Shown: in pieces, positions 7,630 through 16,004 of the stretch
Layout of the letters: each line of letters begins with the position of its first letter
Position numbering within the stretch: the stretch's first letter is position 1
NCBI RefSeq assembly: GCF_051414135.1
Contig: NZ_JBLKOA010000001.1
Span: 930,001 to 994,000, forward strand
Reading direction: 5' to 3'
DNA from: Halovenus halobia
Lineage (GTDB): Archaea > Halobacteriota > Halobacteria > Halobacteriales > Haloarculaceae
DNA: 64,000 nt
The notes under the pieces: generated by a model
Database searches by the model: none
The model's input: only the letters and a program-made list of their open reading frames with translations
What the model was told of the DNA's origin: nothing
Program-made: the position numbers and the translations under genes

Positions 7630-9111
7630 TCAGTCGTCCACCGAGGGCTCCGTCGTTGGGTCGGCCTCGTTGTCGGGGCTCTGGCCGGCCGGCCCGCGAA
7701 CGTCGCCTGTCTTCCAGCGACCCTGCCGAAAGAGGGCGTAGGCAATTGCCGCACCGGCAATATTCGAGACAATGAAACCCCACCAGATGCCCGGCGGGCC
7801 AAGCGCTCCAATGAGTTGTGGGACTTCGAGTGTGACGCCAGCGAGTGATATCGTGGCTGGACCGACGCCATACGCCAGCGCGGCGGCGACTGGCAGCCGG
7901 ATAAATCCGAGAAACGACACCGCGACGACAGCGGCCATCAGCGTGTGGCCCGCGCCACGGAACGCCCCAGTGTATGCCCGCAGGACGCCGATGAAGCCGA
8001 ACGTGAGCGCCACGTATCTGAGGAATGACGCAGCAACGTCGACGACTGCGGGGTCGTTCGTGAACACCGCAGCAATCGGCCGTGGCACGAGGAAGATGAG
8101 GACACCCAGTGCTCCCAGCAGGATGAACATCCACTTCGCTGCGAACTGGGTCGCGATGCTCGCGCGGTCGACCCGCTCGGCCCCGACGTTTTGCCCGACC
8201 ATTGTCTCGACACCCTGTGAGACTGCAATCGCGGGCAGGAAGATAACCGAGAAGATGCGAATACCGATCCCGAATCCTGCCACGACGACCGTCGAGAAGC
8301 CACCGACAACTATCAGCAGGGCGTTGACCGAGATGGCCCGTCCGGTCCCTTCGACAGAGGCTGGGACGCCAATGCGCAAGATCTTCTTGGCGTAGTCCAA
8401 GTCCGGGCGCATTTCGGAGAGTCGAATCTGGACGCCGCGGTGGCCTGCGAACATGATTGCCAGTCCGGCGACCATCGCAACACCCCGAGAGAACACCGTC
8501 GCGTAGGCAGCACCCTCGATTCCCAGCTCCGGGAAGACCCACCAGCCAAAGATGAGAAACGGGTCGAGGGCGATATTCAACACGACCGAGCCGAACATCA
8601 CAACCATCGGCGTGACGGTGTCGCCGTAGCCCCGCATCAGCGAGATGAACACGAAAAAGCCGAACATGAGCGGGAGTCCCAGCGAGATAACCTGCATGTA
8701 CGCCGTCGCTGCGACAACCGTCGCGGGCTCAGCCCCGAATATCCGGAGCAGGTCTTCGACGATAAAGTAGCCAATCACCCCCAGTATCGCCGCCAGAACA
8801 AAAGAAAACATCACAGTCTGTGAGGCGGCATACTCCGCCTGTCGCTCGTCGCCGGCACCCGTGTTCTGGGCGACCAAGACCGAGCCAGCGACTGAAAGGC
8901 CCAGTCCCAGCGAGATGAACAGAAACACCAGCGGGAAGCCAAAAGAAATCGCCGCCAGCGCAGTCGTCGAGTACTGGCCCAGCCAGAACGTATCGACGAG
9001 GTTGTAGGCGGTCTGGAGGAGATTCGTGATGACGATTGGAAGGGAAAGCCAGAACAGTGGCATCCCGATATCGCCGCTGGTCAGTTCGAGTTCGTCGGGG
9101 CCTTTGAACAT
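7630..9111 (-). CDS. MATE family multidrug/cation efflux transporter
   Basis: Polytopic membrane protein of 493 residues, the normal MATE length, with about twelve hydrophobic segments in two similar halves. Typical MATE features are the start GMPLFWLSLPIVITNLLQTAYNLVDTFWLG (first helix and cytoplasmic loop) and the repeat in the second half around VEGTGRAISVNALLIVVGGF. The frame is open to 9402, but homology starts at ATG 9111; the upstream part encodes low-complexity basic sequence and overlaps the next gene. A TATA-like AT-rich stretch lies at about 9216-9230. MATE proteins export organic cations coupled to Na+ or H+; the substrate cannot be told. Confidence 0.88.
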   Translation of the reverse strand: MFKGPDELELTSGDIGMPLFWLSLPIVITNLLQTAYNLVDTFWLGQYSTTALAAISFGFPLVFLFISLGLGLSVAGSVLVAQNTGAGDERQAEYAASQTVMFSFVLAAILGVIGYFIVEDLLRIFGAEPATVVAATAYMQVISLGLPLMFGFFVFISLMRGYGDTVTPMVVMFGSVVLNIALDPFLIFGWWVFPELGIEGAAYATVFSRGVAMVAGLAIMFAGHRGVQIRLSEMRPDLDYAKKILRIGVPASVEGTGRAISVNALLIVVGGFSTVVVAGFGIGIRIFSVIFLPAIAVSQGVETMVGQNVGAERVDRASIATQFAAKWMFILLGALGVLIFLVPRPIAAVFTNDPAVVDVAASFLRYVALTFGFIGVLRAYTGAFRGAGHTLMAAVVAVSFLGFIRLPVAAALAYGVGPATISLAGVTLEVPQLIGALGPPGIWWGFIVSNIAGAAIAYALFRQGRWKTGDVRGPAGQSPDNEADPTTEPSVDD

Positions 9112-9235
9112 CAGGCGCTCACCCTGCTTACGATTGGGCGGGTCCGGCAGTAGTGGCGAGTTGACTGACCAGTCAGACAGTTCACGTTCATACGGATGGG
9201 GTGGGAATCTATAGTACTTATGAATGACCGCGGAG

Positions 9236-10804
9236 TCAGGAGGGTGCCTCGGCGTGAACCGCGTCGAGTTGTTCGACAGTCGGCGCGGTGACGATAGTAA
9301 CCTGTGAGCCGTCAGTGCGAATCTCCAGCGCCATATCGTAGCCTGATTCGGGGTCGAACTCGTACGTGCGGTCGGTGACTTCCTCGCCGCCTCGGAACGC
9401 AATCAGTTGCTCGTACCCTGCGACGAACGGTTCCCACTCCTCGGGAGAGGCCCACTCCGTCGTCCAGACTGCGCCGGTCTCGTTCGCTGGCCCCTGATAC
9501 GTATAGAGTCGGTCGCCGCGCCAGCCGGCGGTTTCGGGCTGATAGTACTGGTAGGTGCGGAGGCTGCCTCGTGCGCGGAACGCCTCCGGTTCGTAGATTG
9601 TCACTGCGCCGCCGGATTCGATTGTCGGAGCGATGAACATCGCCGAGACGCCAGCGATACCGATCCGGTCGTAGCCGGGGCCATAGGAGCCATCGTACCG
9701 CTCGAAGTCGGCTGAACTCCGGTCTGGAACAGTGACGTTCGCAACCTCGAAGTCAGGATAGCGCTCCGGACGGATGACTTCCAGCGCGCTGGTCGGCGGG
9801 TTATCGTACAGCTCGTTGACTGACTCCCAGCCGTTGCCAGTCTCGTAGATGTAGTTGATGAACGCAGGACCGTCGTTGTACGGCTGAATCGTCTGGAAGT
9901 ACAGCCCCCAGTTTGCTGGGCTGGACGACGAGCCACTGCCGCTACCCCCGCCCTCGGACCGCGGCGTGAGACAGCCCTTTTCCCACCCGCCGTTGGTACA
10001 GGCGCGGCGGTACTGCTGTTCGATGTAGTGGACATCACCCTCGATGAGGCCCAGAATTGCCTTGTCACGGTCGAACGTGTCCCGCCTGTACTGACCAAGG
10101 TCGAAATGCTGGTCCTGAATCGCGTGGCCAATCTCGTGGGCCAGCACTGCCTCGTCGATGCTCAGGCGTTCGGGGTCGTCGGAGACGATGACAATTTCCT
10201 TCGTGACGAAGTTGTAGGTCCCGCCGACGGTTGCGCCACGGTTCTGCTCGCGCTCTTCTGTGCTGTCGGTCTCTGTTTCAGAGAGCAACCGAATCGCCAG
10301 CGCCGCGTTGTCGGCCAGCCTGCGTTCCTGAGAGACATCGAACAGGCTGGACTGGTTCTCGCGGAACTGCTCGCGGCTCAGAATCTCGACCGGCGGCACG
10401 CCGTCTTTGGTCGGAAGACACCGCAGAGCCTCGACCCGTGCGGCGGCACGAGCGCTCATCATCTCAACTTCGGAGCTGTTGAGTCCATCGCTCGTGTTCA
10501 CGGGCAGAGGTTCGTCGTACCAGTAGCCGCCAGCCCAGCCAAGCGTATCAGACGTGTTCCCGTTCGGGTCTTCGTAATCTGCCGGCGGCGTCGCAGCACA
10601 CTCGTCCACAACTCTCACTGCCTGCTCTGACTCGCTTTCGGACTGCGTCTCGGTCCCTCCCGGTTCGTCAGTCGTGGGAGCCGACGAGGCGGGACTCTCG
10701 GCAGGTGAGTCGCCGGGGGTGAGAGCCGGTCCACCAGCGACGGCTACCGCACCAAACGTCGCAAGAATAACCGCGACAACGAACAACTGCCGTCCGTTAC
10801 TCAT
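9236..10804 (-). CDS. Hvo_1808-like surface protein with HExxH metallopeptidase motif
   Basis: Predicted exported protein of 522 residues. An N-terminal hydrophobic signal (about 7-26) is followed by a Ser/Thr/Pro/Glu-rich linker (30-66) typical of haloarchaeal cell-surface proteins. The sequence resembles the Hvo_1808 surface protein family. HEIGH at residues 223-227 is a zinc-metallopeptidase-type HExxH motif within AVLAHEIGHAIQDQHFDL, so proteolytic activity is possible but unproven. Cysteines at 69, 129 and near 266-276 could form disulfides. The gene lies between MATE and fumC on the same strand, with gaps of 124 and 61 bp. Confidence 0.75.
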   Translation of the reverse strand: MSNGRQLFVVAVILATFGAVAVAGGPALTPGDSPAESPASSAPTTDEPGGTETQSESESEQAVRVVDECAATPPADYEDPNGNTSDTLGWAGGYWYDEPLPVNTSDGLNSSEVEMMSARAAARVEALRCLPTKDGVPPVEILSREQFRENQSSLFDVSQERRLADNAALAIRLLSETETDSTEEREQNRGATVGGTYNFVTKEIVIVSDDPERLSIDEAVLAHEIGHAIQDQHFDLGQYRRDTFDRDKAILGLIEGDVHYIEQQYRRACTNGGWEKGCLTPRSEGGGSGSGSSSSPANWGLYFQTIQPYNDGPAFINYIYETGNGWESVNELYDNPPTSALEVIRPERYPDFEVANVTVPDRSSADFERYDGSYGPGYDRIGIAGVSAMFIAPTIESGGAVTIYEPEAFRARGSLRTYQYYQPETAGWRGDRLYTYQGPANETGAVWTTEWASPEEWEPFVAGYEQLIAFRGGEEVTDRTYEFDPESGYDMALEIRTDGSQVTIVTAPTVEQLDAVHAEAPS

Positions 10805-10865
10805 TACTGTTTCTGTCGGTCGGACGTGACATAAACAACCCGCTCGATGAAGTACCCTCGACTCG

Positions 10866-12275
10866 TCAGTCGTCGCCGAGGATAACTCGCTCGGTCATTT
10901 TCGCGGGGTCGAGTACTTCGTCGGCTTCCTCCTCGCTGAGGTACCCCTTCTCGACTGCGACCTGTCGGACGGATTTGCCTTCTTTCAGCGCCGCCTTGGC
11001 GACTTCGCTGGCCTTGTCGTAGCCGATGGCAGGGTTGAGTGCCGTCGCGAGCGCCATGCTCTGCTCGACGCGGTCCGCACAGTGTTCCTCGTTGGCTTCG
11101 AGTTTTCGGACGAACTTCTCGGCGAAGACCTCACTGCTGTTGGCGAGGATGTTCGCCGATTCGAGGAAGTTGTGCGCCAGCACCGGCTTGTAGAGGTTGA
11201 GGTCGATCTGGCCCTCGGCCGCGCCGGCAGAGACGGCAGCGTCGTTGCCGACGACCTGCTTGTGGACCTGATTGACCGCCTCCGCGACAACCGGGTTGAT
11301 CTTGCCGGGCATAATCGACGAGCCAGGCTGGTTCTCCGGCTGTTCGACCTCACCGAGACCGTTCCGGGGCCCGGAGGCGAGCAGGCGCAGGTCGTTTGCA
11401 ATCTTGTTCAGACTGCCAGCAACCGTCCGGAGGGCACCGTGGGCCTCGCTCATCGCGTCGTGGGCAGCCTGTGCCTCGAAGTGGTTGTCGGCTTCTTGGA
11501 AGTCGATATCAGTCTCCTCAGACATGTACTCCGCAGCCAGTTCGGGGAACTCAGGGTGGGTGTTCAGTCCAGTGCCGACGGCGGTACCGCCGAGGGCGAG
11601 TTCGGAGAGGTGTTCACGTGTGTTACGCACGCGCTCGATTCCTTTCTCGACCTGTGCGCGATAGCCGCCGAACTCCTGGCCCAGCGTGACTGGCGTCGCG
11701 TCCTGCAGATGAGTTCGGCCCGTTTTGACTACATCGTCGAACTCTTTTTCTTTCGCTTCGAGTTCGTCACGAAGTGCGGCGAGGGCGGGCAACAGGTCAC
11801 GCTCGACTGCTTCCAGCGATGCAACGTGCATGGCCGTTGGAATAACGTCGTTGCTTGACTGGCCGTAGTTGACGTGGTCGTTGGGGTGAATCTCGCGGGA
11901 GCCAATCTCACCGCCGTAAAGTTCGGTCGCACGGTTCGAGATAACCTCGTTGGCGTTCATGTTCGAGGACGTTCCCGAGCCAGTCTGGAAGATATCGACC
12001 GGGAACTGGTCGTCGTGGTCGCCGGCGATAACCTCGTCGGCGGCCTCGATGATGCAGTCGGCTTTCTCGTCTTCGAGGAGGTCGAGGTCACGGTTGGCCT
12101 GGGCGGCACCCTTCTTGACGATACCCAGCGCGCGGATGAATCGTCGTCCGAAGGTGAGATCAGAGATCGGGAAGTTCTCGACCGCTCGCTGTGTCTGTGC
12201 GCCCCAGTAGGCGTCCGCTGGGACCTGCATCTCGCCGAGACTGTCGCGTTCCGTTCGGTATTCGTCGTCTGTCAT
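10866..12275 (-). CDS. fumC: Fumarate hydratase, class II
   Basis: TCA-cycle enzyme interconverting fumarate and L-malate; cytoplasmic, iron-free homotetramer of the fumarase/aspartase superfamily. The 469-residue length and the superfamily signature GSSIMPGKINPV fit class II fumarase, and the N-terminus (ERDSLGEMQVPADAYWGAQTQRAVENF) matches the family. Start at ATG 12275, not the longer frame at 12389. A TATA-like GCTTTTACGC at 12299-12308 gives an almost leaderless transcript. An aspartase assignment is less likely given the GSGTSSNMNANEV region, but the two are hard to separate by eye. Confidence 0.9.
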   Translation of the reverse strand: MTDDEYRTERDSLGEMQVPADAYWGAQTQRAVENFPISDLTFGRRFIRALGIVKKGAAQANRDLDLLEDEKADCIIEAADEVIAGDHDDQFPVDIFQTGSGTSSNMNANEVISNRATELYGGEIGSREIHPNDHVNYGQSSNDVIPTAMHVASLEAVERDLLPALAALRDELEAKEKEFDDVVKTGRTHLQDATPVTLGQEFGGYRAQVEKGIERVRNTREHLSELALGGTAVGTGLNTHPEFPELAAEYMSEETDIDFQEADNHFEAQAAHDAMSEAHGALRTVAGSLNKIANDLRLLASGPRNGLGEVEQPENQPGSSIMPGKINPVVAEAVNQVHKQVVGNDAAVSAGAAEGQIDLNLYKPVLAHNFLESANILANSSEVFAEKFVRKLEANEEHCADRVEQSMALATALNPAIGYDKASEVAKAALKEGKSVRQVAVEKGYLSEEEADEVLDPAKMTERVILGDD

Positions 12276-12349
12276 ACCCGGTCGTTTGGCCCGGGGTGCG
12301 TAAAAGCTACTGAAACGGTCGCGGTGACCTGCCAGCAGACTCACACTGG

Positions 12350-12357
12350 TATTTAAG
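12350..12357 (+). promoter_or_regulatory. TATA box for the opsin-like gene
   Basis: TATTTAAG predicts transcription from about 12380. The leader of about 29 nt contains GGGGGA just before the ATG at 12409, so this gene probably uses a Shine-Dalgarno-like site, unlike many of its neighbours. Confidence 0.55.
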
Positions 12358-12408
12358 TCTCGGGAGCCAGTCAGTTCGGGTGAAACCACGCGGTAGTGGG
12401 GGAATACG

Positions 12409-13173
12409 ATGGTTGTTCAGGAACAGACACTCTACGCGATTACGGCAGTGGTTGCGCTCGGTGCAGCAGTGGTTACGGCGATCCTGTTGCGAAACTACCG
12501 CGGCGACGCACGTCGACACGCTGCTGTTGCCGTGCTCTCGCTTGTCGCGCTCTCGGCCGGATACGTGGTGATGGCGCTGGACCTGCTGGTGCTTTCGACG
12601 CCAGATGGTGAACCCGTTTACATCAGTCGGTTTGCTGTCTACACGCTCACGTACACGGTGCTATTGAGCTATATTGGGCTGATCGCAGGTGCGAGCCGCC
12701 GGACCAGACTGGTTCCCGGTATCGCCACGCTGGGATTCACCTACGGAACGCTGGTCGTCCAACTCGCGCCCGCGCCGATAGACTCGCTTGGCAGTCTCGT
12801 TGTCCTCGCGAGTCTCGCACTCGTGCTGTGGGCCTTCTACCGGCCGCTCACGCAGGCAGCCCAGTCTGTCTCGGGGAACCGCCGGCTGCTGTTCGCAAAG
12901 CTCCGAAACATTGGGACGCTCGTGTTTATTTCGTATCTATTGCTCGCGCTCATGACCCGGCAAGCGCTGGGTCTGTTCGACGCCTTCGTCGGCGTGTTCG
13001 TCGCGGCCTACGTCGACCTGCTCGCTCACCTCGGACTGGCGGGACTCATCGTCTACTCCAGAGAAACGATCGAAGAAGTCGCCCAGGAATACAGTTCACC
13101 GCTGGCAACGTTCACCGCACGAACGAGCGAGACGAGCGAAGCAGGCGGTGACGCGCAGCCGACGGACGATTAA
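12409..13173 (+). CDS. Seven-helix microbial-rhodopsin homologue lacking the retinal lysine
   Basis: Membrane protein of 254 residues with seven hydrophobic segments and the layout of a type-1 rhodopsin. Helix C, VYISRFAVYTLTYTVLL (70-86), aligns with bacteriorhodopsin helix C and keeps R74 (Arg82) and T81 (Thr89), but has V77 at the Asp85 proton-acceptor site and Y78 at Trp86. Helix F begins KLRNIGTLVF like KVLRNVTVVL. Helix G, YVDLLAHLGLAGLIVYSR, keeps D203 (Asp212) but has H207 at the Schiff-base Lys216. It therefore cannot bind retinal in the usual way or pump protons like bacteriorhodopsin. Opsin-like proteins without this lysine are a known haloarchaeal class of unknown function. The stop overlaps that of the convergent Mrp gene. 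Confidence 0.75.
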   Translation: MVVQEQTLYAITAVVALGAAVVTAILLRNYRGDARRHAAVAVLSLVALSAGYVVMALDLLVLSTPDGEPVYISRFAVYTLTYTVLLSYIGLIAGASRRTRLVPGIATLGFTYGTLVVQLAPAPIDSLGSLVVLASLALVLWAFYRPLTQAAQSVSGNRRLLFAKLRNIGTLVFISYLLLALMTRQALGLFDAFVGVFVAAYVDLLAHLGLAGLIVYSRETIEEVAQEYSSPLATFTARTSETSEAGGDAQPTDD

Positions 13174-14354
13174 CGGCCGCCTGGACCCTTCGTCCCAAGC
13201 GTCGCCTGCCCGGAGGGCTGGTCATCGAACGCGGAGCCACTATCGACAGTATTCAGCCTGCCAGCGACCTTTCGGCGGTTGACCTCGCCGATGCGGTCTG
13301 CCATCGATTCGACCAGTTCGACGGCCGAGTCGTGAACTGCACTGGACTCGTTTTTGATGACTGGGTCGGTGGTCCCGTCTGCGCCGAAGTCTTCGTGAAT
13401 CGGCAGCGAGCCGAGGTTTTCGACGTTGTAGTCCTCGGCGATGGTTTCGGCACCACCAGAGCCGAATGGGTCGTGCACGTCGCCACAATTCCCACAGTGA
13501 AACGCGCTCATGTTCTCGACGATGCCCAGGACGGGCGTGTCGTGTTTCTCGAACAGGCGCAGTCCCTTTCGAGCGTCGTCGACGGCCATCTGCTGTGGTG
13601 TCGTGACGATTGCCGCGCCCGTGACCGGGAGCGTCTGGAGCAGGTCCAGCGACGCGTCACCGGTGCCCGGCGGCAGGTCGACGACCAGATAATCCAGCGT
13701 TCCCCATTCGACGTTCTCGAGGAAGTGGGTCATCACGTTGTTGACCATCGGCCCCCGCATGATCGTCGGGTCGTCCTGGTTTTTGGTGAGGAAGTCCATG
13801 CTGATGACCTTGACACCGTCAGAGACGGCCGGAATCATCGTCTCTTCCTCGGATGTGACGCCTGGGTCCTCGTCGGTCGGCAGAATCCGGGGGACGTTCG
13901 GGCCGTGAATGTCTGCGTCGAGCAGTCCGACACGGCCGCCGAGTTTGTCCAGTCCGGCGGCGAGGTTCGCGGCGACGGTGGTCTTTCCGACGCCGCCCTT
14001 ACCGGACGCGACGGCAATGACGTTACGGATGTTCGGGAACACGTCGTCCTCGAAGGCGTCGAGGTGGTCGACATCGGCGTGGAGTTCTGGTTCGAGTCCT
14101 TCGTCACGCACTACGTCGCGAATCTCCTGCCCGAGGTCCATTTCGGTCGGCGCAAACGGAGAGTTGAATGCGAGCGAGATGTGCGCGGTGTCGCCGTCAA
14201 TCTGGACGCTGTTGACCAGATTAAGCGAGACAATGTCTGCTCGCGGGCTCTGCCCGCTCGCATGGTCCGAGGCGCTTTGCGCCTCGCTATCGTCACCGAT
14301 CAACGGCTCCTCAATCTCACCGAGTCGTTCCATGAGCGTCTCTTCTGTGGTCAT
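13170..14354 (-). CDS. Mrp/ApbC family P-loop ATPase (Fe-S cluster carrier type)
   Basis: Probable iron-sulfur cluster carrier ATPase of 394 residues. The N-terminus is a MIP18/DUF59-like domain (about 5-95). Next comes the deviant Walker A motif SGKGGVGKTTVAANLA (117-132) of the Mrp/NBP35 family and DADIHGPN. Near residue 285 is CGNCG, the CxxC that bridges clusters in dimers. The DUF59 domain is interrupted after IGDD (19-22) by 17 residues (23-39, Ser/Ala/Asp/Gly-rich) before the conserved DIVSLNLVNSV; the DNA encoding them is palindromic. The C-terminal tail is extra and low in complexity. The gene overlaps the convergent opsin-like gene by TTAA. Confidence 0.85.
   Translation of the reverse strand: MTTEETLMERLGEIEEPLIGDDSEAQSASDHASGQSPRADIVSLNLVNSVQIDGDTAHISLAFNSPFAPTEMDLGQEIRDVVRDEGLEPELHADVDHLDAFEDDVFPNIRNVIAVASGKGGVGKTTVAANLAAGLDKLGGRVGLLDADIHGPNVPRILPTDEDPGVTSEEETMIPAVSDGVKVISMDFLTKNQDDPTIMRGPMVNNVMTHFLENVEWGTLDYLVVDLPPGTGDASLDLLQTLPVTGAAIVTTPQQMAVDDARKGLRLFEKHDTPVLGIVENMSAFHCGNCGDVHDPFGSGGAETIAEDYNVENLGSLPIHEDFGADGTTDPVIKNESSAVHDSAVELVESMADRIGEVNRRKVAGRLNTVDSGSAFDDQPSGQATLGTKGPGGR
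14238..14288 (-). repeat. In-frame palindromic insertion inside the Mrp coding region
   Basis: Fifty-one bp encode residues 23-39 of the Mrp protein, between two blocks that adjoin in the family. Two hairpins make up the segment and its immediate flank: 14268-14286 (8-bp stem, loop AAA on the mRNA) and 14239-14261 (outer GC/GC, tandem GA/GA, 6-bp GC-rich stem, loop AGA). The second has the architecture of the hairpins in the 52.7-53.0 kb array. The length is a multiple of three, so the reading frame is preserved. Confidence 0.6.
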
Positions 14355-14414
14355 ACACGTCAGTAAGGGCTGGAAGGGTGTGTCCCTTTCGGGTTAGCAT
14401 CGTGGCTGCCCACT

Positions 14415-14446
14415 CCAAAAAAGTCGAAAAAAACCGCACGTTGTGC
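14415..14446 (-). terminator. Hairpin plus U-tract terminator after the NrfD operon
   Basis: On the minus strand, right after the stop at 14450, a GCAC/GTGC hairpin (14436-14446, loop AAC) is followed by GG, seven T, CGAC and six T. This is a credible archaeal U-tract terminator for the halocyanin/Fe-S/NrfD transcript. Confidence 0.6.
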
Positions 14447-14449
14447 TCG

Positions 14450-14665
14450 TTATCCGGCGAAGAAGACCGCGCGGATGAGCATCGTGAGGGCCCACAGCCC
14501 GCCCCACAGCGAGAGGACAAGGCTCGCGAATACCGAGAGTCCTAGCACAGTCGTGCTGTACCGTTTGGGTTTCCCGAGGAACCACCCGAGGAAGAGGGTG
14601 TACACCGGGAGCCCGATAACGCCGAAGATGACCCAGATACCTGGGTTAATAACGTCCCACGTCAT
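14450..14665 (-). CDS. Small membrane protein of the NrfD/Fe-S respiratory operon
   Basis: Seventy-one residues with two hydrophobic segments (about 7-27 and 40-66) joined by the basic loop GKPKRYS. The start codon overlaps the stop of the upstream NrfD-like gene by 4 bp (ATGA-type), so the two are translationally coupled. A strong terminator follows immediately, making it the last gene of the operon. I do not recognise a named family. Position and topology suggest a small accessory or anchoring subunit of the NrfD-containing complex, which is inference. Confidence 0.7.
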   Translation of the reverse strand: MTWDVINPGIWVIFGVIGLPVYTLFLGWFLGKPKRYSTTVLGLSVFASLVLSLWGGLWALTMLIRAVFFAG

Positions 14666-16002
14666 GCTGACACCTCCTCGTCGTGACCATCATCATGGTC
14701 ATCGTGGTTCTCCACAGCGTGGAGTTCGATCACCGGGAACAGCTTGAGGATGACCAGGAACAGCAGGAAACACAGCGAGACGGTCCCGAAGATTGACGCA
14801 ATCTCGACCGGGCTCGGCGTGTAGTGTCCTGGCACTGCGTGATAGAGGCTGAAGGTTGGGTACTCCAGTCCCTCGAAGACGAACAGAATCTTCTCCGACA
14901 ACGTCGCGTACAGTGCCATGAATGAGATGACGACCGAGCGACGCCGGGAGAACACTCTGTCACTGAGCGAGGAGGCAAAGATGTACCCGAGGACGATGGT
15001 CATCAGGATGAGCATGTCCACGTAGATCGGGTTCGTAATCGTCGCCTCCGTCACTTTTCGCAGGTCAAGCGGTGCGGCGTACAGCCCGTTGATGAGCTGC
15101 TGGAGCTGCAGCCAGATGTACAGCAGGCTGAACAGTCCAAGCCACTTCGTCAGTCCCTTGAACACCTCGTCAGTGAGGATGTGGTCCCAGTCGTAGGCCC
15201 AGCGCAGACCGTGGGAGATGATGATCACGCCACCAATCGCGGAGGTCAGCGCAATCGAAAGGAACTGTGGTCCCTGAACTGCACCCTGCCATTTCGGCAT
15301 CGATGGCAGCAGAGCGAACAGCCACGGAATCACACCTCCGTGCAGCAGCAGCGGCGCGAGGATGATAATACCCAGCGCGAGCCACCAGACCATCCGCTCG
15401 ATGATTTCGTCTTCCTTTTTGGTGTAGCCGAGCGTAATCGCGGCGTACAGCGGCGCGAGGTAATCCGGCAGTTTGTGTCGGAGCCGAACGATGTCGTACC
15501 GCAGCGTGAGGCTGATGTACGTCGCCGTCAGGACGAAGTAGAGTGTAATGACTGTCAGGTCCCACACGAGCGGGGACGAGGTCACCGTCCACGGATACGC
15601 GCCAATGACACTGGTGACCATTCGGTCTGGTCGACCAGTGTGCATGACGATATACATTCCCGCCATCGTCAGCGCAGTCAGCGTCAGTAGCTCTGCGACG
15701 CGAGCGACCGGCTGGTACTTGTCCATCCCGAACAGCCGGACGGCCGCCGAGAGGATAATCCCACCGTGTGCAACACCGATCCACCAGATGAACGCACCGA
15801 TGTACAGTCCCCAGGTCACACCGCCACCGCTACCCCAGTCACCGAGGCCGGTGACGATAAGTCCGTTCTGAAGCTGCCAGCCCCAGGCGACCAGCCACAG
15901 CAGGATAACTCCAATTGCGGTTGTCGCACCCAGGAACCACCACTTCGAGGTGTTCAGGATGGGCTCGATGATGTCGTCGGGTTGTGGTTCTCTCGTTGCC
16001 AT
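14662..16002 (-). CDS. NrfD/PsrC-like quinone-interacting membrane subunit
   Basis: Polytopic protein of 446 residues with about ten hydrophobic segments, matching the NrfD/PsrC/ActC superfamily, which exchanges electrons between membrane quinones and iron-sulfur partners. Family-like stretches include WGLYIGAFIWWIGVAHGGIILSA (about 65-90) and AYPWTVTSSPLVWDL. The C-terminus is His/Asp-rich (HAVENHDDHDDGHDEE), which might bind metal or simply be a halophilic tail. It starts 2 bp after the Fe-S gene stop and overlaps the small membrane gene. No molybdopterin catalytic subunit is in the operon, which points to a complex like alternative complex III rather than a DMSO or polysulfide reductase. 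Confidence 0.85.
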   Translation of the reverse strand: MATREPQPDDIIEPILNTSKWWFLGATTAIGVILLWLVAWGWQLQNGLIVTGLGDWGSGGGVTWGLYIGAFIWWIGVAHGGIILSAAVRLFGMDKYQPVARVAELLTLTALTMAGMYIVMHTGRPDRMVTSVIGAYPWTVTSSPLVWDLTVITLYFVLTATYISLTLRYDIVRLRHKLPDYLAPLYAAITLGYTKKEDEIIERMVWWLALGIIILAPLLLHGGVIPWLFALLPSMPKWQGAVQGPQFLSIALTSAIGGVIIISHGLRWAYDWDHILTDEVFKGLTKWLGLFSLLYIWLQLQQLINGLYAAPLDLRKVTEATITNPIYVDMLILMTIVLGYIFASSLSDRVFSRRRSVVISFMALYATLSEKILFVFEGLEYPTFSLYHAVPGHYTPSPVEIASIFGTVSLCFLLFLVILKLFPVIELHAVENHDDHDDGHDEEVSA

Positions 16003-16004
16003 TG

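Noticed and set aside
13332..14366. 344-codon plus-strand frame opposite mrp
   Set aside because: Shadow of the conserved Mrp ATPase.
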